64,000 bases of DNA, from positions 12,152,001-12,216,000 of the forward strand of contig OZ176052.1 in NCBI GenBank assembly GCA_964247055.1, read 5' to 3'. Each line of letters starts with the position of its first letter. Position 1 is the first letter of the stretch. This DNA comes from Paragordius varius. Taxonomy: Eukaryota > Nematomorpha. The translations under genes were made by a program, and so were the position numbers. Of the stretch, positions 24,502 through 36,238 are shown one piece after another. The notes under the pieces are model-generated. The model was not told where the DNA came from, did not search any database, and saw only the letters and a list, made by a program, of their open reading frames with translations.

Positions 24502-27500
24502 TTACATTGCACGAATTTTTAGCTGCTTGAATTTAGGATTGCGTTTTTTGAGTTCCCGTTTATATTCTTTTTCCTATACATATAAACAAAATAAATGTAA
24601 TTAATATTATAACTTATATAAAATAAAATATGTATGTTCAATATCATTTTGACATGTTTTAATGGTTAATAAAGATTTTAAACAAAGAAAGTTTAATATG
24701 AATGTTGTTGAAAGTTATCAAAAAAGATCAAAATTACTTGTAACTTCTTTTGCTTAAGGGGGTCCTGTTCGTTTTCGAGTCTTTGCTTGTCAGCTCTGCG
24801 TTTTTCCTCTTTCCTGGCTTGAGCTGCTTCAACGCGCTGAGAATGGGATTGTCGAAACAGGGATTCTTCCAATTTCGCCCTGTTTTTAACGCTTTTCATT
24901 TTGGCCTAAAAATAAATTCAACAAGTGTGTATATATGATTATAATTTGCTAGTTGTTAAAGTAATTTTCTAGTACGATTTCAAATAATACCAAAAAAAGT
25001 ATGTAAGATATTGGGTTAATTTTAAACATATGCCTTCTAGGGCCTTGTAAGCGCAAAGAACATAAAAATAAAAATTAAAAAATCTTACAAACTTTGACCG
25101 TCAAAATTTTTTGAATTTTTAAAAAATTATAAAAACAGTGTCAAATAAACAGGTATATGGTATAAACTTAATTACTTTAAACTGCTTGCTCTTTGAATTT
25201 AAGGCGCTAGAACTTAAAAAACTGTTAAAAATATTAGTGTTTGATAAGTATTTTGTTTTTAAAATACTTTTTGTTTTTATATTTCATTACAGACTCTAAG
25301 CCCGGGGGATTTCGTTTATCCTGATTATATTCTGGGTAATACATTGTTAAATTTTAGAAAATAATTGTAAAATTAGTTTTATGAGCAAAATGGTATTATT
25401 ATCAGATAACCTCTTTGCTTAATCGAAACCTTTGCACTTTTTCTATGCTGTAAAACACGAAATTTAGTAAGGGTCGTAAATTATTTATAGCTTCGTCCTT
25501 GTTCCATGTATCTGATGGGACTAATGATAATTATAAATAAATATATAAAATTAATGATTTTTATCACATATTTTTTACCTTATTTTTCTATATATTCCAT
25601 ATTATTACGATTAATTCATCATAAAAGTGTATAAAATTATATTTTTATTTATTATTTCGCAGCCCAAACGATCTATGTTATGTTAAATTAAAAGTTTAAA
25701 AATGTTGTTAACTATCAAAATGTGTTGTTTAACATTTACACTTTTATAATTAATTATCATTTTTTACTGTATAATATTTTATACTTGTAAAACCAAATCG
25801 CAAACATTTTTTCACATCACCAAGCTTTGTGGGTGGAGACGTTTCACTATATAATATAAAATTTATAAAGATAAAACGAAAAAACAAATAAACAAATATT
25901 TTTTATCTTATAAAAAGATAATTATTCTAATTCTATGAATTAATAATTGTATCTATGAATACAATTGTAAATAATTTATAATTGTATTACCAATTCATAA
26001 TTTTGTTCTTTATCAAACAACTCAAAAAAATAAGTTTTACAAGAAAATAAAATTATATACTCTGGCGATTTTTTCCCAGCAAATTGATCTGAAACATGAA
26101 CATAATCAATATAATTCTCGTATTTAGCAAAGATGGTTTGGATTTTGGGATCTACGAAAGCTAAAATAGCTTCGCCAATCTCACTAACAAACTGAAAAGT
26201 GTTATTGGGAAGTCCCAATTTTTCACCATTCTTTTTTTCGGGGCAATACAAGCTCTATGAAAAAAAAATAAACATTTATTCATTCCTAAAAAACATTTTT
26301 TCCATAAAAAATTTAACTTAAAACCGTTTAATATAGATAAGTTTTAGAAAATTTATTATCGAAAAAAAGTGTAGTGTAATTATAATATAAAATACCAAAT
26401 CTTTCATATCTTTGACTAGGGGCCCAAAGCATTTTTTGTTGCCAATAGCAAATACGTAAGAATCCATTTCATCCGCATTCATATAAACGGTAATAAACTG
26501 AATACACATAAAAATATAGAATCTTATTTTATAAAAAAATTGGATTATTATTATCAAATCAAACAAAATAAAAGCCATGAAAATCCAGATTTAATTTTTG
26601 GGCGAAAAAATATAATACATAAGCTTCATAAAGACGGATTCGACACGTTTTAAAAACATTATAACTCTCTTAAATATTATAGGATTTTTTTTTCATTGTT
26701 ATTAAATTCAAACAATTTATTTATTATTAATAGTAAAATTTGGCCAATTTTGTCGTTAGTTATAACATATATTTTAACTTTATTTAAGTGGTAAAGACCA
26801 TGAAAGACTGCATAATTAAGCGGTCAAACCCATGATACTACGAGTTAATAACCAAAATCTATTATATATAAGATAGATTCAAATGTTCCATGAACAATGT
26901 ACTCACTCATTTTTTATGAAAAATGGTGATGTAGCGAAAAAGTAGGAGTTGTTAACTATTATATTGTTAATAATTAAGTAATTTATATATTAAAGCAAAA
27001 AATAATAAGCAAAATACCATTTTATCGGTATCCTTGTTTATAAAAGAGCTAAATAGGTAGGAAGCCAGGTCTTGCCGTTTCAAAAATTTTATTTCTACAA
27101 GCAAAGCTTCACAGTAAGGATGTCCTGAAGCCCAGAGAAGATAGATATTGTCGCTATCTTTTAAAAGAGGGCTATTATCATCATCATCCGAATGTGTTTT
27201 GTTTTTAAGAGTTTCCAAATACGAATTAGTTGTCAAATGATTGCCTTTTATTATAGGAAAAAAGTATACCTAACAAGGCAAAGTTGGATTCAAAAATATC
27301 TTTGTTTTGCTTATACCATTGCATGGCTAAGTAATGGTTTCGGGACCGTCCAGTCAAATAATTGACTAAATATACAAAAAGGCCAAGTAACAAAATCATT
27401 TCCACATAATAATTATTCCAATTGGATCTAAAATGCATTGAGACCTAAAAATAAAAAAAACATTGAAACTTGATTAATTTTAAGTTGCGTAATGGATGGC

Positions 27501-27739
27501 TTCTTTTTAGGAGGAACGGTTTGTTGCGTAATGGGAGGAGCTTTTTCGGTTTCTTCATTGGCCTTACTTATTTAAAACAAAATTACTTGTTCTTTTTCTT
27601 TAAAAAGAAGCTTTTCTGGTTTAAAATCATCATCTTCAAAATCTTTAAATTCATCAAATTCTAGATCAGAGCTCTGAGTTAAGCACAAATGGGCTACTAA
27701 AATTAACCAAACCCACATAACACTGTTAAATTGGGACAT
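24502..27739 (-). CDS. CCDC47: CCDC47, ER membrane-protein biogenesis factor (PAT complex)
   Basis: Ten exons, 451 aa (human 483): 27587-27739, 27470-27562, 27270-27444, 27018-27244, 26396-26497, 26061-26254, 25785-25846, 25411-25520, 24738-24905, 24502-24573. The family works at the ER translocon, where it binds the ribosome and, with Asterix, chaperones multipass membrane proteins. Visible: N-terminal signal peptide (VMWVWLILVAHLCL), acidic FDEFKDFEDDD, one membrane segment (MILLLGLFVYLVNYL, about 97-112), the lumen/cytosol boundary region, LKRQDL, YVHVSDQFAG, FRLSKEAK and the basic coiled-coil tail with NEQDPLKQKK ending KIRAM, as in human KVKAM. Introns of 24, 25 and 25 nt (27563-27586, 27445-27469, 27245-27269) keep frame. 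The start codon lies 10 bp from that of the divergent GMF gene. Confidence 0.95.
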
Positions 27740-27749
27740 TGATTATATC
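27740..27749. promoter_or_regulatory. 10-bp interval between CCDC47 and GMF start codons
   Basis: The CCDC47 ATG is the complement of 27737-27739; the first ATG of the GMF reading is 27750-27752. If both are used, no room exists for a promoter between them. The GMF start is less secure than the CCDC47 start. Confidence 0.45.
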
Positions 27750-28927
27750 ATGTGGAGAAATCGGAGTGTGTTTTAAAATTCGATTGATGACATCTTTGGT
27801 ATATTTATTAAGCCTAAAGGGCAGGATTGCGATTTTAATGAAGATACTTTGAAAGAAATTGAATGGCTAAGTGAACAAAGCAAATTGAATATCTCGGCTC
27901 TTGTGTGTAAAAAGTCATTATAGTTTAGTGAAAATTGATAAATTAAAAAAGAAAATTATATTGGAACACAAACTATTAGTTCATAGAATAATTAATTTTA
28001 GGATACATCTTTAACAGATTTAAAAAATATTTTATCTGAATCTTATCCTAGATTTATTTTAATGTCTTATGTATTGAATTATCCAGACGGAAGAGTAGGG
28101 TGTCCTTTTATACTTGTCTTTTTATCACCCACAGGTACGTAATTTGTTATTTATAGGCATTAAAATGGAGTTGAGTGTTCAGTACTCCTACAATCTCAAA
28201 GCATTTTATACATTACCAAGAATTTCACAAGTACAGTTTTTTAATAAAATAAATATTTTAATAACTTTTTAATTTTTTTTGATCAAATAAACTTTTATTT
28301 ATATTTTTATGATTAATTATAATATTTAAAAGTTTGTTAAATTTGCTCCGTTTTGTAGTGAGCTCACCGATGTAGTATTGTTTTTTCGACGAAATGTCAT
28401 ATTTAATTGGTTATTTTTATATAAAATTTGCAGTAACGAGCACCATTACAGGCCATATCTCTTTTTAATAGCTAAAACTGTATTTAATCTACATTTAGCC
28501 ATGTATAAATTTTTTTTATTATTTCCATATTGAATATTTTTGAGAAAAAACATAAGGTTTAATTAAATATGTATTTAATTAAATGAAAAATTTCAAACCT
28601 CGTAACATAGCATACCCTTTTGCCATATAAAGTACAGATATGGCTTGTAATAGTGCTCTTTACTGTATTAAATTTTTTTATTACATATTATAAGTATATG
28701 TTACCCTAGGGTTAAATATTTCAACAGTATATATATACCAACTTTGTTAACTTTCCTGTAAAATTTAATTTTTTATCTTAACACTTATTTTTATACCAAA
28801 AATTGTAGTAGCTTTATTGTGTTCTCGATGTAATTTATAATTATTTTAGGTTTTAACAATCAATCAATTGGAAGATCTTTCAAAAGATTGGTTGGATAAA
28901 GAATTGCTCAAAAATAGACGAAAATAA
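27750..28927 (+). CDS. Glia maturation factor-like ADF-homology protein
   Basis: GMF proteins bind Arp2/3 and debranch actin. Exons: 27813-27902 (coding may start further upstream), 28002-28134, 28183-28235, 28850-28927. Family features: SYPRFILMSY, NYPDGRVGCPFILVFLSP, QSQSILYITKNFTST and the C-terminal QLEDLSKDWLDKELL, matching the GMF order. The 48-nt intron 28135-28182 is short. The N-terminus is unresolved: the good-looking strand DDIFGIFIKPKG (27779-27818) is preceded in frame by a TAA at 27774, with no AG acceptor between. A model using ATG 27750 and a 45-nt intron (27768-27812) is in frame (123 aa) but loses that strand. Human GMF is 142 aa. Either a start is missed or the gene is decaying. 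Stop TAA overlaps an AATAAA signal. Confidence 0.8.
28431..28665. mobile_element. Miniature inverted-repeat element in GMF intron
   Basis: Left end CAGTAACGAGCACCATTACA and right end whose reverse complement is CAGTAAAGAGCACTATTACA; about 30 bp of inverted repeat including GCCATATCT. 235 bp, AT-rich, no coding capacity. Target duplication unclear. Confidence 0.75.
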
Positions 28928-29519
28928 AAAAATTTGTTGTAAATATATCACATTTTTAATTTAATGACATAAATTTTTATTTAATTATTTATTTCTATTT
29001 TTAACTTAAATATTGTAATAAATTCATTAACTAATTTAAAAATGTACATGTAATTTCCCATTAAATACTTTATATTACTTTAATTTGCTATCTATTTAAC
29101 GTCTATGTAAAACAAAATTGGATGCCTTAAGCTATTTTCTGATCATTTTAATTAAATCATTGAGTCTTACCGGATTTTATTCTATATTTAAAATATTTTT
29201 GGGTCACTTTTTTTAATTAATCCCTCATTTTGCTCCACCCAGCATAAAAATAAGGCTTATTGAAAAAGAAAGTCGTTAAATATCGTTTCATTGATACAGT
29301 TTCTGGCAAAGGTACAAGCTGATTTAAGTTAATTAGTAATTTTATATATTTTTTTATGAATGCGCCGAACATAGTCGGCTCATGTTAGCTGATGTATTTA
29401 CCTCCCTCCCTCTTACACATTGTTTTTTCGTACAAATTGGCTAAAATTGATTTTGAATGTGAATTTTTTTCTAATTGAGAATGTATAAAATTAATTTTAT
29501 TTTTAAATATTGCGCTAAA
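28928..29519. other. Intergenic, nothing recognised
   Basis: AT-rich 3' flank of GMF. No frame or repeat of note until the 270-bp repeat family begins near 29520. Confidence 0.5.
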
Positions 29520-31400
29520 AATTATAAAAAACATTGTTAAAATTAGGCCCCCAGATCTGGCCCACCCCGTGTAAAAAACGGGTTTTTTTGAAAACACAAG
29601 TCCACAAAAATCGTGTTTTTGAGACAATTTTCCGGAACACGTGTTGGACCATTCGATTTCAAATATGATTATTTTCGATTGCGCCGAACAAAGTTGTGCT
29701 TTTTTAATTTAGGCCCTCTTTTTACCCGCTTTCCCCGTATTCGCTCAAGGTATGAGACCGTTAAATATTCAATGAGAATTCCAGTTAATTACTGTTAAAA
29801 GGCAAAAATTTTAGTCGTGCGGTTATATTGGCTTTTGGGTAAGGAGATACCCACTAAAAATTGCCCCGTCATATCGAAATAGCGTGCCTTTGGGGCTAAA
29901 ACTTATCATACTCGTATAGCTTCTTAAGTTTCTTAAATTAACTCCAAAACCGCCATTTATGATGGTGTCTCAGTTTACCGGTAGATACCTACCCATAGAC
30001 ATATATGGAAAAAGCGTTGAGTTAAAATCTGTGCCTTTAAAGGGCAAATATTTGGAATCATCTTTGATATCCGCGTCTTATGGATTATTCGAAAAAAATA
30101 CCTTAACCTTATATAATCGTTTTATGATGGCGTATTTTTAAACCATAAATGCCCCAAATTAAAGGCTAATAAAAAACGCCTGACCTTAAGTTTTACCTAG
30201 TTACGGGCATTTCAAGCTTTTTATGAGCTTATATGGCTTCATAAATTTTTTGTAAATTAGAACGCAATTTTTATATAATGGAGCAGTTTTTGGGGGGTAG
30301 CCTTTTGCCCAGGGGCAGGCATAAAAAAAGCGTTGGGCAAAATTTTGCCTTTATATAGGGATTGGAATTATCATGGATTCCATATGTTCCTATAAGTTCT
30401 TGGAAATATTGCATTAAAACTAAAAAATTGTCCTAGCGCGGCGCATTTTTCAGCGTAAAACTTTACTTAGCGACTTAATAACCCTCTATGCTAAAATATT
30501 TGTTTTTAAAGGGTAATATATATTTCAGACCATTATTAACTGACATCTCATGGTTGTTTTGGAATTTGGGTCCAGAGGCATGCTGTATCGATATGATGAC
30601 GCAGTTTTACGCGGGTCCCCCCTAACCAGGGGCAAAATAAAAAAGCGCATTAAAATTTTTGCCTTAATTCGGGTAATACCTGGGAGCATGATTTTCGAAA
30701 AATTGCCTTAAAACCATAAAGTCATTCTATGGTGGCGCATTTTTCAGGGCTATGGCCTAATTAAGTGGTATTTTAATAAAACCGCTTATTGAACTTATAT
30801 TGCTTGATATGTTTTCTAAAATTTGCCTCGAAAGTCACGCTGTATTATATGGTGGCGCGTTGTAGGCGGGTAACCCCTACCCAGACACCAATATAAAAAA
30901 GACGTTCGATAAAAACTTTTGCCCTTATAGACTACCTGGAATCATCATTCCTTAATAGTTTTTGGAGGAATGGCTTTAAAATAAATAATAGCTCAATGAT
31001 AGCGCATTTTTTAGGGTGTAAAGGGCCCAATTAACAGTTAAATTAAAAAAACCGCTCGTCTCAAACATTTGCCTTTTTACGGGAATTATTTCAGGCCCTT
31101 ATTAAACCTATATGGCCTGATAAGTTTTCTGAAATTAACTTCTAAACAACGCAATTTCGATATGGTGGCGCATACAAAAAAGCGCTTGATTTAAATTTTT
31201 GCTTTTTTACGAAGGATATTTGGAATGATTGATTCCATATGCTCTCATTAGTTTTTAGAAAATTGCCTCAAAAGTGGAAAATCATTTTGTGGTGCGGATT
31301 CAGGGCGTGAAGGGCTGAATTAACGGCTAATTTTAAAATAATGCACGACCTTCTTTTTACGGTTAATTATTTTAGTTCAATAAAAGCTTTAAATAACTTA
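29520..31400. repeat. Dispersed ~270-bp repeat family, locus 2 (several diverged tandem units)
   Basis: 29520-29900 matches locus 1 (7385-7830). From about 30150 the sequence repeats a phrase such as GGCGCATTTTTCAG at roughly 30435, 30735, 31005 and 31265, giving periods of about 260-305 bp. The segment near 30570-30620 carries the CATATCGAT..GCATGCC motif in inverted orientation relative to locus 1, so units occur in both directions. GC-richer than flanks, no coding frame longer than chance. Confidence 0.65.
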
Positions 31401-32164
31401 TAAAAAGGTAAAAATTATGGTATAGCGGTTTTTTCCGTTGGCCGTCAATTTGGGGCCTTCACAACAGTAAACATTATTTTAGTATGAATGCACAGTTTTG
31501 AAAATCCAATGAGATCATAACTATTAAATAATGTTTCGAAATAATCCACATATATGGATCACTATTTTGTTCAGCCCTTTTTTCTAATAGTGGCTTCGCA
31601 GGCTTCAACATACACTATCATTGTTACTCGGTTTATCCATAAAAGTAGATATCAAGTTTTAGATAAATCGTTTTTATATTTGGTGCTCCATCCTATATAA
31701 GTGCGATTTCCAATGATTTCTATTTATTCCATATTTTTAAGAACTGGGTTCACAAAGCTCCCAATTTGAATGGGAGGACTGAAATGAATGTGTTGTAGCG
31801 TGTAAAATAAACGATGGCATTAAAACATGAAAAAATATATACTAAAAATATAATTTTTAGCAAAATTTTGTGGACATACTATGTTGAAGCATGATGGACG
31901 GTAAATAATCGCTTGCGAACATTCCTATCATCTCGGAATTTATATTGTAACATTCGTTTTTCTTCAAATATGTTTCATTAAATTGTATTTTTTTATTTCA
32001 TTTTCTTTAATTTGGAATTAAACGAACCTTTAAATAATGTGGGGTGAAAAATATTAAGCACCACCAATATTTAAAAAAGTGTTTGGATTACCCAACGTGT
32101 TATATCGTATCCACCAATAAAACTAGTTTACACAATATATAATTTGCACAAAATATTTATTTGT
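31401..32164. other. Intergenic, nothing recognised
   Basis: AT-rich, no open frame with family resemblance, no clear repeat. Confidence 0.5.
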
Positions 32165-32165
32165 T

Positions 32166-32220
<55 letters not shown>
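32165..32220. repeat. (TA)n microsatellite
   Basis: About 27 uninterrupted AT/TA units immediately left of the foldback element; a shorter (TA)n run flanks its right end (34139-34155), which fits insertion of the element into a pre-existing microsatellite. Confidence 0.9.
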
Positions 32221-32222
<2 letters not shown>

Positions 32223-34139
32223 TGTGTGCAAAGAGGGTCATTTTGATTTAACGAAAAATTTTTTTTTCATAAGATAGCTTATGACCAGCGTATTCATTTG
32301 CCGCAAAAATTTTTATTTGTTGACAACCTAGTTTTTGAAATATTGAGAGAAAATCGAAATCGGGCAAAAAGTCAAAATTAAGGATAATTAAGGATAATTC
32401 AAAAAATAGGATAAAATTTAAGATATTGTGGTTTATTATCATTATAGGATATATTTTCAATAAATAAATAGCCTAATATACCATTTGCACTTCAAGAGTG
32501 TCCTTGTACACTTCAAGTTGGTCCTTGAACATTTCAAGTTGGTCCTTGAACATTTCAAGTTGTTCCTTGAACATTTCAAGTTGGTCCTTTGACTTTTCTG
32601 TTTTGTTTTTAACTTTTATCAATTAAATCGTAAATAATACATTTATTTTATTGCTTTTAACCTATTTTCTATTATTTAACATAAATTTTAATTTGATATC
32701 AACTTTTAATTTGTGGGAAACCGTATATCTTTATAAATTTCTTAAAATAATTTTGGATATTTATAAGATTTTAACACGAAATGAAAAATTATATAAGTTT
32801 TTCGGGTTATTAATTACAATTTTTCATTAAAAACTTTTAAAAGTTATAATAATTTTGTTCAATTGAAAAAAAATAGTTTGAAACAAAAAAGTGGTTTTTC
32901 AATAAAAAAATTTATTTTTAAATGAATTAATATATAATTATTAAACAATATCAAGTTTAAAAATAATAAAATAAAAAAATAAATGAAAAAATATTGGTTA
33001 AATCATATTTTAAAATCTTTAGGACCAACTTGAAATGTTCAAGGACCAATTTGAATTGTTCAAGAACCAACTTGAAATGTTCAAGACCAACTTGAAGTGT
33101 TCAAGGACACTCTTGAAGTGCAAATTGTATATCATATATTTAGGGTTTCTATAAAATTTCAGGTCAAAAGATGGCGTTTTTCTTATATAACACTTAAAAG
33201 ACAAAAAAAAATAATGAAACTATATTAAAATAATTTTTTTTAATTATTTACTACCTAAACTCACTATTAAAATCTTAACATTCATATTTTATTCAGTAAA
33301 ATAAACTTCTAAATCAAAATAAAACCAAAAATATTGTTTATTTATTTGTGCATTTTTCATCTGGTTTATGAGTATATAAAAAAATTTTTACTGTTTTATT
33401 TTGGATTCTTACATGATTAGGCATTATTAAGTATATAATTTATGCAAAATATATAAAAGTAGTGCAATATCAACCAACAATCCTTACAATTTCCTGTAAC
33501 AAGTCTGTTTTATGATAAATTAATATTTGTATTGGGATTTGTACGGATTGTTGGTTGCTATTCCACAGATTTTCAATCCTATTTTGCATAAATTATATAC
33601 TTAATAATTCCCATTCATTTAAGAATCCAAAATAAAACAGTATAAATTTTTTATATATTCAGAAGACAAAAAAATACAAAAATAAAAAACAATATTTTTG
33701 GTTTTATTTTGATATAGAAGTTTATTTTCCTGAATAATATATGAATGTTAAGATTTTAATAGTGTGTTTAGGTAGTAAATAATTAAAAAATTATTTTAAT
33801 ATAGTTTCATTAAATTATTTTTGTCTTTTAAGTGTGATAAAAGAAAAACGCCATCTTTTGACCTGAAATTTTATAGAAACCCTAACTATATGATTTTAGG
33901 CTATTTATATATTGAAAATATCTCCTAAAATGATAATAAACGATAATATTTCAGATTCAATCATTATTTTTTGAATTAACTATCCCTAATTTTCTGATTT
34001 AGATTTTCTTTCAATATTTCAAAAATTAGGTTGTCAACAAATAAATATTTTTGCGGCAAATGAATACGCTGGTCATAAGCTATCTAATGAAAAAAAATTT
34101 TTTCTTTAATTCAAAAAGACCCTCTTTTTTGCACACAGT
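32221..34139. mobile_element. Foldback element with ~600-bp inverted arms, left arm split by an F1 insertion
   Basis: The left end ACTGTGTGCAAA..GAGGGTC is repeated inverted at the right end (..GACCCTC..GCACACAGT). The arms run inward to AACCAACAATCC (about 33475) and GGATTGTTGGTT (about 33545), leaving a spacer near 50 bp. Arms are similar but diverged by scattered changes. The left arm contains the 651-bp F1 copy B; the right arm at the matching place reads straight through (AGCCTAAAATCATATAG, reverse complement). TA-rich flanks suggest TA-target insertion. No transposase; non-autonomous. Confidence 0.85.
32479..33129. mobile_element. Family F1 miniature element, copy B (nested)
   Basis: Ends TACCATTTGCACTTCAAGAG and inverted CTTGAAGTGCAAATTGTA, flanked by TA on both sides. 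About four 21-bp units at each end (TTCAAGTTGGTCCTTGAACA type, with AACATTTCAAG variants). The centre is copy A's centre in reverse orientation. Inserted in the left arm of the foldback element, so it is younger than that element. Confidence 0.88.
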
Positions 34140-34153
34140 ATATATATATATAT

Positions 34154-34432
34154 ATATCATTTACAGTTCAAATTCACCCTAAAATAAATTGTGTTTTTAA
34201 AATTGAAAATTATTTTTATTTTATAATATTTTTAAAATCTGAAATTCTGGTTAAAATTATATAATGCTGAAAAAAGAATAAACTAAGTCGTAAAAATATA
34301 TTTCGTATTAATGATGAGTTATATTATCCCGAAAACACATAATTTATTTTTAGGGTTAATTCGAATTGTTCAAGGGTGAATTTGAATTATTTGAGGGTGA
34401 ATTTGAATTTTATAAGTGAATAGTAAATAGTA
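34154..34432. mobile_element. Family F2 miniature element, copy C
   Basis: Left end CATTTACAGTTCAAATTCAC, right end with inverted units AATTGTTCAAGGGTGAATTT and an eroded tip (GTAAATAGTA). Inserted in the (TA)n run at the right edge of the foldback element. Shares the central ATGATGAGTTATATTA block with other F2 copies. Confidence 0.78.
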
Positions 34433-36238
34433 TATATCTATTTAAAGTTATATCGACCAAAGTTGGCCTTTGGCTTTTATTTAAGAAAACTTGGCTATTT
34501 TTGACGGGCCCCAAAATTTAAAATCTAGAAGTTTCATCTATAATTTAAATTTTATAATAATGCTTTTTAAATATAGTTTATAATATATAATATTGATATC
34601 TTTTGCAAAGAAGCATTTGGCCACCATTAAAAAAAGTTTGTTTAATAAGAAAAGTTTGCCATTGGATATGGAGCAATCAAAATTAATTATAACTTTCTTA
34701 TATGCCTCCTAAGGTTCAAAACCAAAAGCATAATAAAAATTCTGATATTTATCCAATGTATATATTTTATCGGGATATTTCTTCTCTATCTTAAGAGCAG
34801 GATTTACCCAAATTTAATAATTTTTTTTATATGCAGAAATTAAAAATTGTATTTACTCTTAAAAACCCAAAAGCTCTATAAATTTTTTGTAAGATTTGGT
34901 GATACGCAGAAAACGTTTATTTTTTTGTGTCAACTATATCTATACCTGATTATATTTTATGCATTCGCCCAATTATTTTAATAACCTTTGTACAACATAT
35001 TCATTTCACTTCGATTCAAATTGGAGTACCCCAGGCCTGTTTAATAATAAATACTTTAAAAAATATGGAAGTTATTACATTGAAAGCTAGAACTATAACA
35101 TATCATTTAAAATGTCTGGATATTAATTATTTTGAGGCAAAACTGAATGGTAAAAATTCCGGCAACATGACATATGTGAATTAACAAAATTTAAAACCAA
35201 TACAAAATAACCTTGTTTTCTGTTTCTATTAATTTTAGATGTGATTTAAATAAAAAATTATCCTAAATTTTAGCTTTAAATTCTAAATAAAACTTGGATA
35301 CAATACATTTATTTCAGTCCTAAGTAAATATGGGATAAACTGAAAACATGGCAATATTTGCACTTCTATAACATTAATGAACCGAAAAAAAATATAATAA
35401 TTTAAAATCCTTGATATTACTTATTCAGAGGTAAAGTAAGGTAAAAATTTAGCCAACATGACATGTATGCATAAGCCAAATAAAAATTATACAAATTATA
35501 CCCATTAACTGTTTATATAAATAATTTTAGCCTTAGAATAAAATAAATAAATATTTTATAGAAATGGTTAGATGCAGAACTTTTTTCAAAAAACCAAATT
35601 ATATTTATATATTTTGGCTAATTTATATAATTTTTGTCCAGATGGAAACATAATTTCCGTTTTTTTCAGCAGATTTTAAAAAAATCAACTCTATCATTGC
35701 TTAGGATTAGATCCACAATTTGATTCGAAGTTTAAGACTAATCCTTGAATCCAACTTTGGTTTTCAAATTGAAAAAAACTTTTTCTTTTTTGTCCTATAA
35801 AATGATATTTACTTTTAAAAGATAGATTGCCGTTGTTTTGTTTACAAAAACATAACTTTAATTTTCTTTGACAAATATTTAATAAAGTTAGACGAAAAGT
35901 ATTCTTACAGGAGTGTTACAAAATAGTAATTTTAGGCTTAATAGTGCGAGATAATTAGGCTGAAGCATTTTATATATTGTTACAAATTTTTACCGCGATT
36001 TATCATCTATACAAGGTTTTATGCTTTACGCATTCTTGTATCTTCGATTCCGAAAGAGCTTTATACTTTCAGATCACTTGTCATTTAATAAAAATCTCTG
36101 ATAATTATTGATCTTATAAAATTATCGCTTTATGCAACTAATTTTCGAAATCCCATATATACAACAAATTCTATAATTATTATCACAGATGTTCAATAAT
36201 TTTTATAACATGCATAAACCCTTTTGCCATTAACCAGC
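34433..36238. other. Intergenic / SARS2 upstream, nothing recognised
   Basis: AT-rich. I looked here for the missing N-terminal tRNA-binding arm of SARS2 and saw no convincing exon. The 85-codon frame at 34927-35184 lacks family resemblance. Confidence 0.5.

Noticed and set aside
34927-35184. 85-codon frame as a missing SARS2 exon
   Set aside because: Its translation shows neither coiled coil nor synthetase similarity, and no suitable splice phase was found.
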